Shown in pieces: positions 9,368 to 20,046 of a stretch of DNA of 64,000 bases (its first letter is position 1; each line of letters begins with the position of its first letter). The stretch lies in contig CAVTTR010000012.1 in assembly GCA_963737745.1 (NCBI GenBank), positions 62,001 through 126,000 of the forward strand. Direction: 5' to 3'. The position numbers and the translations under genes were made by a program. Below the pieces are notes generated by a model. It saw only the letters and a program-made list of their open reading frames with translations. It was not told the origin of the DNA and searched no databases. The DNA comes from Bog-473 sp963737745. Its GTDB lineage: Bacteria; Actinomycetota; Acidimicrobiia; Acidimicrobiales; RAAP-2.

Positions 9368-10075
9368 ATGCCGATCGTAGTGAGCACCAAAGATTGCACT
9401 GCGCTCAGCGATGCTGAGCTGGTTGAAATGGCAGATCTCTGTGCCGAGCGGTCCCCGGGTTTCGACATCGGGTTCCTCTCCAAGGAGCGCGAGGCGTGGG
9501 TGTTGATCACTCTGGCTCGGGAGGGGAACAAGCTTCGGGGCTATTCCTTCTGCACGCTGGAGCGCATCGGCGGCACGCCGTCACTGCTGGTGGGTCTGGC
9601 CCTGGTCGACCGGACGGCGCGTGCCGAGGCGACGCTCAAGGGGATCATGGCCGATCAGTATCGGCGTGCCCTCCTGGCCTTTCCCGACGAGGACGTGCTG
9701 CTGGGGACCCGCCTGCTCGGACCCGAAGGCTTCCGGGCCTTCTCGGGGCTGCAGGATGTCGTGCCCTATCCCGAGCACAAGTGCTCGGGCGAGGAGCGGG
9801 CCTGGGCTCGACGCCTGTCCAAGCGCTTCGGGTGTGAGAGCCGGCTCGACGACCGCACCTTCGTCCTCAAGGGCGACGGCTCGGTGGCCGGCGGACTCGA
9901 TTTCTTCGCCCCCAAGGTGAAGATCCCCGAAGGGGTGGACGGACACTTCGGCGACTTCGACGCCGCCCGGGGCGACCGGCTCGTCACGTTTGGGTGGGCC
10001 ATGGCCGAGGACCTCGCCGGGGGCAAGCTCGGGCGCTGTCAGCCGCGGGGGAGCACGGCGGCGCACACCTTGTAG
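9368..10075 (+). CDS. conserved hypothetical protein, 235 aa
   Basis: I do not recognise this family. The protein is soluble-looking and mixed alpha/beta, with no signal peptide or membrane segment. The central part (REAWVLITLAREGNKLRGYS, then SLLVGLALVDR and a helix around MADQYRRALLAF) has the feel of a GNAT-like or ligand-binding fold, but no diagnostic motif is present. A potential -10 box lies 6 nt before ATG 9368. The end overlaps the convergent gene below by 37 bp, so the last residues could differ if a frameshift is present. It lies directly after dnaE, but its own promoter argues against a shared operon. Confidence 0.65.
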   Translation: MPIVVSTKDCTALSDAELVEMADLCAERSPGFDIGFLSKEREAWVLITLAREGNKLRGYSFCTLERIGGTPSLLVGLALVDRTARAEATLKGIMADQYRRALLAFPDEDVLLGTRLLGPEGFRAFSGLQDVVPYPEHKCSGEERAWARRLSKRFGCESRLDDRTFVLKGDGSVAGGLDFFAPKVKIPEGVDGHFGDFDAARGDRLVTFGWAMAEDLAGGKLGRCQPRGSTAAHTL

Positions 10076-10820
10076 CAGTGGCCGTCGCGGGGCGGGCTGA
10101 CCGTCACCAGCAGGTATTGCGGGTTGAAGCCGAGCGCATTCGCCAGGCTCTTGCCGCTGAGGCGCTCGCGACGGGCCGCATCGAGGGCGCGTGCGGCATG
10201 GCGGTCCTCGACCGGTAGCCAGACGTCGTCTCGATCCCATCCGAAACGCACCCAGGTCGATCCGTCGGCCCGACGCCGGATCAGTTGTGGGCTGCGGGTG
10301 GGCTCAATGAGGGCCACCGAGGGCCGGAAGCCGCGGAACTCCCAGTAGGGCGCGGAAGGCCCCGGGAATCCGAGGAGCGGCCCCTCCGGGCTGGCCACCA
10401 TGCGCCGCAACAGCTTGCGTAGCTGGCGTCCCCGCAGGGTCCCGACGTGGCGGGGCAGGTCGGCCGCCGTCGTCGCCTCGGGCTGCGCCAGATCGTCGCG
10501 CTCGGGGTCATCGGCCAAGGTGACCTCGACCACGTCGAAGACGGTGATGTCGGGCTCATAGTTCTCTGGCCAGGGTACGCGCACCCGCATCACGGTGCGG
10601 GTGGCCAGGTCGACCACCGTCGTGTCCTCCAGCGTCGAGGAGAGCACCAGGAGGTGCAAGGTGGAACCCCCCTCGGTGGGGATCTTCTCCCGGCGGCGGG
10701 CCGAGCGCCGGAGCAGGCGGGCCGGGTCGGTCGGGACCGCGGGCGCGCGGCGGGTCGGTGGCGTCGGCTCACCGTTGTCGGTCGTGTCGGATCCGGTGTC
10801 CATGCCCATTGTGTCCTCGC

Positions 10821-10824
<4 letters not shown>
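10039..10824 (-). CDS. conserved hypothetical protein, 261 aa, coupled to the DUF255 gene
   Basis: Function unknown. The N-terminal about 45 residues are acidic then Arg-rich and probably disordered. The rest is a compact domain with TVVDLATRTVMRVRVPWP, LLGFPGPSAPYWEFRGFRPS and a closing QYLLVTVSPPRDG. No catalytic motif is evident. Its GTG start at 10824 overlaps the TGA of the upstream thioredoxin-fold gene as GTGA, so the two are translationally coupled and may work together. The 3' end overlaps the convergent gene at 9368-10075. The composition matches its neighbours, so recent transfer is unlikely. Confidence 0.65.
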
Positions 10825-12860
<2,036 letters not shown>

Positions 12861-12934
12861 GGAACTCGATGCTACGGCGCAGCGAGGTCGGTCCCTGCTC
12901 GAAATGGCGTCGAGCAGCGTGGAATGCTCCTGCA

Positions 12935-13712
12935 ATGGATCCAGTGCGCACGCTCGAAGGCAAGACCGCCGTCATCACCGGAGCCAGCCGGGGCATCGGC
13001 CTGGCTATGGCCGGTCGCTTCCTCGAGGCGGGAGCCAACGTGATGCTCTCCTCCCGGAAGGCGGCCGACCTGGCCGCCGCCATGGATGGGCTCGTGGCCG
13101 CCGGCGCCGACCCCGCCAAGGTGGCCTGGAAATCGGCCCACGTGGGCGACGGGACGCAGGCGCAGGCGTGCATCGACGAGACGGTCGAGCGCTTTGGCCG
13201 TTTGGACATCTTGGTGAATAACGCCGCTACCAACCCCTATTTCGGGCCCATGATCGACATTGACGTGCCGCGGGCTCAAAAGACGTTCGAAGTCAACCAA
13301 CTCGCTGTTCTCGTCTGGACCTCCATTGCGGTGAAGGCCGGTCTGCGCCGGGTCGGTGATCAACGTCGCCTCCATCGGCGGCCTCGAGGCGGAGCCGGGC
13401 ATCGGTTGGTACAACGTCACGAAGGCGGCCGTCTTGCACATCACGAAGCAGCTGGCCTACGAGCTGGCGCCCGATATCCGGGTGAATGCGCTGGCTCCGG
13501 GCTTGATCAAGACCGACTTCGCCCGGGCCTTGTGGGAGGGCCCGGGCGAGGAGCTGGCCAGAGCCCACATCCCCCTGCGCCGCCTCGGGCTGCCCGACGA
13601 TGTCGCCACGGCCGCACTCTTTCTTGCCTCCGACGCGGCCTCGTGGATCACCGGCCACACGCTCGTGGTCGACGGCGGGACGACCGTGCATCCCTCGGGC
13701 GGGGTGAGCTGA
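12935..13712 (+). CDS. short-chain dehydrogenase/reductase (FabG-like), one frameshift
   Basis: This is a classical SDR oxidoreductase of about 258 aa. It has the NAD(P)-binding glycine motif TGASRGIG near residue 15, the NNAA motif, and the catalytic YNVTK (YxxxK) after a frameshift. The C-terminal signature DAASWITGHTLVVDGG is the usual end of the family. The frame changes in the GGG run near 13350, where VKAGLRR should pass into SVINVASIGG; one G appears to be missing. The substrate is not predictable: 3-oxoacyl thioesters, alcohols and sterols are all possible. It is divergent from the DUF255 gene with 74 bp between starts. Confidence 0.8.
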
Positions 13713-13752
13713 GAAACCCGTCCGGCGAACATCCCACCACTACGGTGAGGGG

Positions 13753-14084
13753 ATGGCACAGTTGCGTCAGCATCCTCGGTCACTGTGAGCTCGCCCGCCG
13801 AGCTCACGCGCATTGCCCGAGCCGCCGAGACCCACTCGTGGAGCATCAGCGTGGTGGCTTCTCCGCTGTCGGTGATGGCCACGCGCGAATCGGGACGAAT
13901 CGGTGAGCCCTGGGTGGTCATGGCAGTACCCGGAGGACGAGGTCTACGGGTGTCGTTCTTCCAACCCGGCGACGCCCTTGATGCGGCCGGCGAACCAGTG
14001 GGCGAGGTGACGGGAAATCCCCGCGAGATGGGCCGTGAGCTTCGTACGCTGCTCGAGGATCTGGCCGAGGGTGCGGCGGCGTAG
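13753..14084 (+). CDS. small hypothetical protein, probable frameshift near the start
   Basis: The frame open from GTG 13785 gives 99 aa (MSSPAELTRIARAAETHSW and on) with no recognised motif. Upstream of that GTG the same frame stays protein-like (VASASSVTV). An ATG at 13753 is preceded by TACGGT exactly 6 nt upstream, the spacing seen at other leaderless starts here. I therefore think the gene begins at 13753 and loses frame near 13760, for a product of about 110 aa. It ends 9 bp before the convergent menE. Function unknown. Without the frameshift, the intact alternative is 13785-14084. Confidence 0.5.
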
Positions 14085-14093
14085 GGCATCGCG

Positions 14094-15239
14094 TTAGCGC
14101 AGATCGGCCCGGCGGATCTTTCCTGACCCCGTCCGGGGGAGCTCAGCCGTGAAGACGACTTCTTTGGGGGCCGCCCACGGCGCAATGGTCCCTGCCACCA
14201 GCTCCTTCAGCTCGTCGACGCTCGGCCGGTCGTCGGTGGGCACAATCCAGGCCACGACTCGTTCACCCCAGTCGGAGTCCGGACGCTTCCACACTGCGAC
14301 CTCGGCCACGTGGCGATGGGTGGAGATGACCCGCTCGACCTCGTCGGGCCAGACGTGTTCGCCCCCGGTGGTGATCATTTCGGCCATGCGCCCCACGACG
14401 GACAAGGTGCCGTCAGCGGCGAGGCTGCCGGCATCGCCGGTGGCGAACCACGTCGATGTGCCGTCTGGGCCGAGGACGCGACCCGTGGTCCCGTCGCGAT
14501 AGGCGCGCATGAGCATCGGGGCGCGTAGAAGGATCTCGCCCTCGTCGACGTCGTCATCAAAGTGGGCTATCGCGACCTCGACGTCGTCGAGAGGAACGCC
14601 GTCGTAGACCACACCGGAGCCAGTCTCTGTCATGCCGTAGGTCGTGACCACGTTGGGAGGGAGGTCCTCGGGGGGTCGGCTTCCGCCGAGAAGGATGCCG
14701 GTGAAGACCGATGCGTCGAGGCGGCGCAGCGCGGCCGCGACCAACGAGACGTGGGTCGCGGCACCCGAACGCCCGAGCTCCTCCACCGCGGTGGCGTCGA
14801 ACCCGGAGAGGACGGTGAGCGGGGTATGGGTGAGGATGGCCCGAGTCACCACCGAGAGACCACCGACGTGCGCCAGGGGGAGGCAGGCCAGCCACGAGTG
14901 GCGTGCCGGATCGACGCCCAGGCGTTCCGACGTGGCAAGAGCGGACGCCAAAAGAGCGTCGTGGGTCAAGACGACAGCCTTGGGTTGGCCCGACGACCCG
15001 CTCGTGGCCATCACCAGCGCGTCGCCCTCCTCGGTGGGCATGCCACCTGCCAACATGTGCTGCCCACCATCCGATGCCACCACCCGGGACGGGCGGAGGG
15101 CGTTCAGCAGAGCGTCACGGGCGGCGGGAGGAAGGCGAGGGTCGAGGGGCGCCACGGCGCCGCCCGAGTCCCAAACCGCCTGGAGCGCATTGACGAAGCC
15201 CGCCCCTCCCGGAAGGTCGAGTGCGACGAGTTCAGGCAC
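14094..15239 (-). CDS. menE: o-succinylbenzoate-CoA ligase MenE
   Basis: MenE activates o-succinylbenzoate with ATP and CoA in menaquinone synthesis. The 381-aa protein is an ANL-superfamily adenylating enzyme. It has the P-loop ATSGSSGQPKAVVLTH, the TYGMTETGSG motif, the ATGDAG motif and the C-terminal catalytic Lys in TGSGKIRRADL. It is shorter than fatty acyl-CoA ligases because the N-terminal subdomain is trimmed, as is typical of MenE. The call among acyl ligases rests on the adjoining menB, menA, menH and menD. Its GTG lies only 20 bp from the divergent menB start. Confidence 0.88.
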   Translation of the reverse strand: MPELVALDLPGGAGFVNALQAVWDSGGAVAPLDPRLPPAARDALLNALRPSRVVASDGGQHMLAGGMPTEEGDALVMATSGSSGQPKAVVLTHDALLASALATSERLGVDPARHSWLACLPLAHVGGLSVVTRAILTHTPLTVLSGFDATAVEELGRSGAATHVSLVAAALRRLDASVFTGILLGGSRPPEDLPPNVVTTYGMTETGSGVVYDGVPLDDVEVAIAHFDDDVDEGEILLRAPMLMRAYRDGTTGRVLGPDGTSTWFATGDAGSLAADGTLSVVGRMAEMITTGGEHVWPDEVERVISTHRHVAEVAVWKRPDSDWGERVVAWIVPTDDRPSVDELKELVAGTIAPWAAPKEVVFTAELPRTGSGKIRRADLR

Positions 15240-15245
15240 TGGCGG

Positions 15246-15252
15246 TAGCGTA
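15246..15252. promoter_or_regulatory. overlapping divergent -10 boxes between menE and menB
   Basis: The near-palindrome TAGCGTA reads as TAGCGT toward menB, 8 nt before its GTG, and as TACGCT toward menE, 7 nt before its GTG. The two -10 hexamers overlap by 5 bp in a 20-bp intergenic region. Both spacings fit leaderless transcription. Polymerase could bind in only one direction at a time. Confidence 0.5.
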
Positions 15253-15259
15253 GGTCGCC

Positions 15260-16150
15260 GTGCATACCGTGGTCACCGGCAGTCCCCATGATCCGCTCGA
15301 CGATCTCCGCTCACTCGAGCCGCCCAAGTGGGAGCAGGTGGGCTCCTACACTGACATTCGCTACGAGGTGGGTGACGGGATCGCCAAGCTGACGATCTGC
15401 CGTCCCGAGCGTCGCAACGCGTTTCGTCCGCAGACCCTTTTCGAATTGACCGATGCGTTCAATCTGGCCCGGGACAATCCCGACGTCGGGGTGATCATCC
15501 TGTGCGGGGAAGGGCCCGACGCCTTCTGTTCGGGTGGTGACCAGAAGATCCGCGGCGACGACGGGTACATGGGTGATGACAGCGTGGCCGAGCGGGGGAT
15601 CGGCCGTCTCAACGTGCTCGATCTGCAGATCCTCATGCGGCGCATCCCCAAGCCGATCGTGGCGATGATCGCCGGGTACGCCATCGGCGGCGGCCACATC
15701 TTGCACCTCGTCTGTGACCTCTCTATTGCCGCCGACAACGCCCGCTTCGGACAGACCGGCCCCAAGGTCGGGAGCTTCGACGGCGGCTACGGGTCGTCCC
15801 TCCTGGCGCGCACCATCGGTTTGAAGCGGGCCAAGGAGGTGTGGTTCTTGTGCCGCCAGTACGACGCGGCGCAAGCGCTCGACTGGGGACTCGTGAACAC
15901 GGTCGTCCCGTTGGAAGACCTCGAGAAGGAGACGGTGGCCTGGTGCCGCCAGATCCTCAGTCTTTCTCCCATTGCGCTCCGCATGATCAAGGCCGGCATG
16001 AACGCCGCCGATGACGGGTTGGCGGGCGTGCAGCAGTTGGCGGGTGACGCCACCATGCTCTTCTACATGACCGAAGAGGGTCAGGAAGGACGCAACGCCT
16101 TCGTCGAGCATCGGAACCCCGACTTCTCGAAGTTCCCCCGTCGCCCGTGA
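15260..16150 (+). CDS. menB: 1,4-dihydroxy-2-naphthoyl-CoA synthase MenB
   Basis: MenB closes the second ring of o-succinylbenzoyl-CoA (Dieckmann-type cyclisation) and belongs to the crotonase fold. The 296-aa protein shows the crotonase oxyanion segments and the MenB-specific CSGGDQKIRGDDGY, IAGYAIGGGHILHLVCDL and GQTGPKVGSFDGG stretches. The C-terminal NPDFSKFPR is also characteristic of the family. The GTG start leaves a roughly 30-residue N-terminal extension, normal for actinobacterial MenB. It is coupled to menA by a GTGA overlap and is divergent from menE. Confidence 0.95.
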   Translation: MHTVVTGSPHDPLDDLRSLEPPKWEQVGSYTDIRYEVGDGIAKLTICRPERRNAFRPQTLFELTDAFNLARDNPDVGVIILCGEGPDAFCSGGDQKIRGDDGYMGDDSVAERGIGRLNVLDLQILMRRIPKPIVAMIAGYAIGGGHILHLVCDLSIAADNARFGQTGPKVGSFDGGYGSSLLARTIGLKRAKEVWFLCRQYDAAQALDWGLVNTVVPLEDLEKETVAWCRQILSLSPIALRMIKAGMNAADDGLAGVQQLAGDATMLFYMTEEGQEGRNAFVEHRNPDFSKFPRRP

Positions 16151-17157
16151 CAACCCCGTGGCGTCTTTGGGTGGCTGGCGCGCGCCCACGGACCCTTCCG
16201 GCTGCGGTGGTTCCGGTGGTGGTGGGTACGGCTGCCGGGTACGTGGCCAGTGCCCACGTCATCGTGCACACGCAGGCTCGCAACGGCGGTCTGCACACAA
16301 GCATTGGCCATTCGTTCTCTGCCCTGAACGCCATGTTGGCCTTGATCGTCGCCCTGGGCCTGCAGATCGGCACCAACTACGTCAACGACTACGCCGACGG
16401 CGTTCGTGGCACCGACGAGGTACGAGTGGGGCCCGTCCGCCTCGTCGCAGGGAAGTTGGCCACGGTGAGGCACGTGAAGATGGCGGCGCTCACGGCCTTC
16501 GGTGTGTCGGGCCTTGCCGGTCTGGTTCTGGCCATCCGTGTTTCTTATTGGTTCATACCGATTGGAGCGCTCTGTGGGCTCGCCGGTTGGGCCTACACGG
16601 GAGGGTCGCACCCCTACGGGTATCTCGGCCTCGGCGAGATCCTGGTGTTCCTCTTCTTCGGACTGGTGGCCACCGCCGGCTCCGCCTATGTGCAGCACGC
16701 CCCCTTCGCTCTCCAGTTCGTTCACCACAGCACGAGTCTCGGTTTGAGCTCCCGTTTGGACATCGCGCATGGCTTTCCGTGGGGGTTCGCGCTTTGGGTT
16801 GGCGTTCCGATCGGCCTTCTCGCCACCGCGCTCCTCCAAGCCAACAACCTGCGCGACGTCGCGACCGATACCGAGTCGGGGAAGAAGACCCTGGCCGTGC
16901 GCCTTGGTCGTGTCCGGGCCGGATATCTCTACGTCGGAACGCTTGTCGCAACCGCGGCGTCGATCGGTGTCCTGCAGCACTACCGGGGTTGGTCACTCAT
17001 TGCGCTCGCCGCAGTACCGCTTGCCATCCCGCCGGCGCGTCTCGCTCTGAGCGAACGCAACGGGAGGGAACTGTTGCCAATGTTGGCCGCTACCGCCCGG
17101 CTGCAGCTTGCCGTGGGCATCCTGCTCACCATCGGGTTGCTTCTTGTCAGGGCATAG
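16147..17157 (+). CDS. menA: 1,4-dihydroxy-2-naphthoate polyprenyltransferase MenA
   Basis: MenA is a UbiA-type integral membrane enzyme that attaches the isoprenoid tail to DHNA. The 336-aa sequence has about eight hydrophobic helices. The first Asp-rich motif lies in TNYVNDYADGVRGTD and the second in NNLRDVATDTESGKKTLAV, which bind the prenyl diphosphate via magnesium. The start WRLWVAGARPRTLPAAVVPV is typical of the family. GTG 16147 overlaps the menB stop, and the 3' end overlaps the convergent menH by 11 bp. Confidence 0.93.
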   Translation: MTTPWRLWVAGARPRTLPAAVVPVVVGTAAGYVASAHVIVHTQARNGGLHTSIGHSFSALNAMLALIVALGLQIGTNYVNDYADGVRGTDEVRVGPVRLVAGKLATVRHVKMAALTAFGVSGLAGLVLAIRVSYWFIPIGALCGLAGWAYTGGSHPYGYLGLGEILVFLFFGLVATAGSAYVQHAPFALQFVHHSTSLGLSSRLDIAHGFPWGFALWVGVPIGLLATALLQANNLRDVATDTESGKKTLAVRLGRVRAGYLYVGTLVATAASIGVLQHYRGWSLIALAAVPLAIPPARLALSERNGRELLPMLAATARLQLAVGILLTIGLLLVRA

Positions 17158-17911
17158 CGAGCCAATGACGAACGAGCGTCGCGACGACCTTTGGTTGCGC
17201 CAGATGGGCGGCATGGCCACCCCCCGGAATGAGAGAAGCGGCGCCATACGGCACCGCCCGTGCAAGGCGCAGGGCATGTGCGGCAAACCTGGCGTCGTCG
17301 GCGCCGGCCAACGCCAGCACGGCGGGAGCGAGGGAGGGCATGCGATCCCACAAGGGTCCTTGGGTGCCCGTGCCGGCCAGGCGCAGGCTCGAGGCCAGAC
17401 CCGCCGCGCTGTTGCGCAATCGTTCCTCGCTCTGGGCGGCCTCGGCCAGTTGCGCGAACATCGGATTGCGCAGCCACCGCTCGATGAAGGCCTCGACATC
17501 ACCCGAGCGCTCGAGCGTCGACGCCATGATCTCGTCCGACTCTCGCCGTTTTTGACGAGCAAGCGGGTCTTCGATCCCGCCGGTCCCCCCGATGAGGATG
17601 AGGCGGCCAACGTCGAGATCGGTGGCCGTGACCACGTGAAGGGCCACGCGGGCGCCAAGCGAATAGCCCACGAGGCTGCAAGGAGCCGAGCCGACGGTGG
17701 CGATGACGGCGTCACGCACGAGCGCGGCCGTCGTCGGCAAATCGGCCCGCACGGCATCGGATCCAGCGTGTCCCGGAAGGTCAATGCCGATGAGCGAGTG
17801 GTCGTGTGCCAGCAGTTCGCCGAAGGGCCCCCACAGACGGGAGGTCTGGGTGAATCCGTGCAGCAGGACAACCGGAGGGCCCGAGCCGCGTTGTTCTACA
17901 TGAAGGGCCAC
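17147..17911 (-). CDS. menH: alpha/beta hydrolase, probable SHCHC synthase MenH
   Basis: MenH eliminates pyruvate from SEPHCHC to give SHCHC, the step after MenD. The 254-aa protein is an alpha/beta hydrolase with LLHGFTQTSRLWG near the N-terminus, the nucleophile elbow GYSLGARVAL (Ser) and the C-terminal catalytic His in PGGGHAAHL. GYSLGAR is typical of MenH rather than of generic esterases. The position between menA and menD supports the role. GTG 17911 is chosen because longer frames run across menD; the menD start is only 5 bp away on the other strand. TACGCT lies 8 nt upstream, inside menD. Confidence 0.8.
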   Translation of the reverse strand: MALHVEQRGSGPPVVLLHGFTQTSRLWGPFGELLAHDHSLIGIDLPGHAGSDAVRADLPTTAALVRDAVIATVGSAPCSLVGYSLGARVALHVVTATDLDVGRLILIGGTGGIEDPLARQKRRESDEIMASTLERSGDVEAFIERWLRNPMFAQLAEAAQSEERLRNSAAGLASSLRLAGTGTQGPLWDRMPSLAPAVLALAGADDARFAAHALRLARAVPYGAASLIPGGGHAAHLAQPKVVATLVRHWLAMP

Positions 17912-17916
17912 TCCAG

Positions 17917-19590
17917 GTGAGCGTACAGGCCACCTTCGCAGCCACTTTGGTCGACGAGTGGGTCCACGCCGGCGTGACCGACGCGGTGATCTGCCCTGGA
18001 TCTCGCTCCACGCCGCTCGCCCTCGCACTGGCGTCCCGCTTGCGCATTCACGTTCGCCTCGATGAGCGCAGCGCCGGATTCTTCGCACTCGGCCTCTCCA
18101 TGGCCACTGGGAAACCCACCGTCGTATGCGTCACCAGTGGCACCGCCGCCGCCGAACTTCATCCGGCCGTCGTCGAGGCCCATCAGGGTCGGGTGCCGAT
18201 GCTCGTCTGCACCGCTGATCGGCCACCTGAGCTCCATCAGGTCGGCGCACCGCAGACCATCGATCAAGTCGGCATCTTCACCACGTCGACCCGCTGGGCT
18301 TGTGATCCGGGCGTGGCTGAGGAGTCCCAGGCCCAGTGGTGGCGACCGTTGGCCGCACGAGCGTTCGCAGAGGCCCGAGACGGGCCGCTCGGTCCCGGAC
18401 CGGTCCACCTCAATCTCGCCTTCCGTGACCCGCTCGTGGGCGAACCGGCGCCCCTCCCCGAACGGGCGGGCCCATCCTTGGTCAACCCGGTGGCCCAGGT
18501 GGCGGCCCACCGCACCCCGCTGGGTCCCGAAGGTCTCTTCATCGTCGGAGCCAACGCCACGAGCGATCCGGCACAGCTGCTCCTTCTGGGCGGGCGTCTG
18601 GGCTGGCCGATACTGGCCGACCCCCGTTCGGGCTGTCGCGTCTTTGGAACAATTGCCGCCGCTGATTCGATCGTTCGCACCGAGCCACCACTTCCACAGA
18701 CCATCGTTCTTCTCGGAGCGCCCTGGCTCTCCAAGGCTCTCGGCGAATACGTGTCGAAGGCCTCGTCCAACGGTGCGCGCGTGGTCTGCGTCGATCCGTG
18801 GTGGCAGTGGACGGACCCGTCGATGGTCGTGAGTGAGTTCCATCATGTTGCGCCCGATGCCTGGATCGCCGCTGCACTGTCATCCGTCGCCACAGCGGGC
18901 TCCGAAGGTGACCGCGACCTCACGTGGCTCGAAACGTGGCGAGCGCGCGAAAGGGCGGCCCAAGCGGCTATTGAGCACGTGCTGGGGCGAGAACTGAGTG
19001 AGCCACTCGTCGCCCGGATGGTGGCCCGTCATGCTTCAGCCGACCAGGCCACGATCATGGTCTCGTCGTCCATGCCCGTGCGCGACCTCGAGTGGTACGC
19101 CCCCACGTTAGAAGCGCCTCCGAGGGTGATGGCCAATCGGGGAGCGAACGGTATCGATGGTGTGGTGTCGACGGCCCTCGGCATCGCGGCTTCGGGGCGA
19201 CGGACGGTCGCCCTTCTCGGAGACCTGGCGTTCTTGCACGACGTATCGGGGTTGGTCAATCTGCCCGACCTTCCCTGCACCTTCGTGGTGCTGGACAACG
19301 GGGGAGGGGGGATCTTCTCTTTTTTGCCCCAGGCCAGCGCCTTGGATCATGAGGAGTTCGAGTCGCTCTTCGGAACACCCCCGACCTCCGACGTGACCGA
19401 AGTGGCCCGGGGCTTTGGGCTCGAGGTACACGACGTTACGACGGTGCCGGAGTTAGAGCGTGCACTCAACGCCACGGCCCTGACGAGAGGTCCCGCGCTC
19501 GTCCGTGTGCGAGTACGTGGCCGCGCCGGAAACGTGGACTTGCACAATGCGATCAACCAAGCGGTCCTGAGTCGGCCCCCTGGTCCATAA
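17917..19590 (+). CDS. menD: SEPHCHC synthase MenD
   Basis: MenD is the thiamine-diphosphate enzyme that adds a 2-oxoglutarate-derived succinyl-semialdehyde unit to isochorismate. The 557-aa protein has VICPGSRSTPLALAL at the N-terminus, LDERSAGFFALGLS with the ThDP-activating Glu, and the ThDP/Mg motif starting GDLAFLHDVSGL and reaching VVLDNGGGGIFS. Length and motif order are standard. The start is set by homology, since only about ten residues precede the conserved VDEW. menF and menC, also needed for the classical pathway, are not in this window. Confidence 0.93.
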   Translation: MSVQATFAATLVDEWVHAGVTDAVICPGSRSTPLALALASRLRIHVRLDERSAGFFALGLSMATGKPTVVCVTSGTAAAELHPAVVEAHQGRVPMLVCTADRPPELHQVGAPQTIDQVGIFTTSTRWACDPGVAEESQAQWWRPLAARAFAEARDGPLGPGPVHLNLAFRDPLVGEPAPLPERAGPSLVNPVAQVAAHRTPLGPEGLFIVGANATSDPAQLLLLGGRLGWPILADPRSGCRVFGTIAAADSIVRTEPPLPQTIVLLGAPWLSKALGEYVSKASSNGARVVCVDPWWQWTDPSMVVSEFHHVAPDAWIAAALSSVATAGSEGDRDLTWLETWRARERAAQAAIEHVLGRELSEPLVARMVARHASADQATIMVSSSMPVRDLEWYAPTLEAPPRVMANRGANGIDGVVSTALGIAASGRRTVALLGDLAFLHDVSGLVNLPDLPCTFVVLDNGGGGIFSFLPQASALDHEEFESLFGTPPTSDVTEVARGFGLEVHDVTTVPELERALNATALTRGPALVRVRVRGRAGNVDLHNAINQAVLSRPPGP

Positions 19591-19623
19591 TGCCGGAGGG
19601 CTAATGCGGTAGGGAAGGAAGCA

Positions 19624-20034
19624 ATGCTGGCAACGACATGGGGCGACGGGCAAGTCGTCTACTCAATACTTTGGTTTTTCTTGTTCTTCATTGAGGTCTG
19701 GCTCGCCGTCTCGATCTTCATCGACATATTCCGGAGCCATGACTTGAAAGGTTGGGCCAAGGCACTTTGGATCCTCTTTGTGTTCGCGCTCCCTCTGGTG
19801 GGGATCCTGGCGTACTTCATTTTCCGGGGCGACAAGATGCGGGCGCACCAGATTCAGGCGGCGCAGGAGCAACAGGAGTACGTGCGTGACCATTTCGGCC
19901 GGGGCCACTCGGTGGCTGACGAGATTTCGAAGCTGGTGGACCTAAAGAACAACGGCTCGATCACCGAAGCGGAATTCGAGCGGATGAAAGCGCATGTCAT
20001 AGGTCTGACTGCCCAGGGCTCGAGCTACTCATAG
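19624..20034 (+). CDS. small membrane protein with PLDc_N and SHOCT domains
   Basis: This 136-aa protein has two membrane helices in the N-terminal half: a hydrophobic block around 14-35, then WILFVFALPLVGILAYFIFR. The pattern LxGWAKALWILFVFALPLVG matches the phospholipase D N-terminal-type (PLDc_N) membrane domain. The C-terminus, LVDLKNNGSITEAEFERMKA, is a SHOCT short oligomerisation motif. No enzymatic activity is expected; such proteins may act in oligomeric membrane assemblies. ATG 19624 has GGGAAGGAAG just upstream. It follows menD after 33 bp and may be read with it. Confidence 0.8.
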   Translation: MLATTWGDGQVVYSILWFFLFFIEVWLAVSIFIDIFRSHDLKGWAKALWILFVFALPLVGILAYFIFRGDKMRAHQIQAAQEQQEYVRDHFGRGHSVADEISKLVDLKNNGSITEAEFERMKAHVIGLTAQGSSYS

Positions 20035-20046
20035 TGAGTCAGTCAG

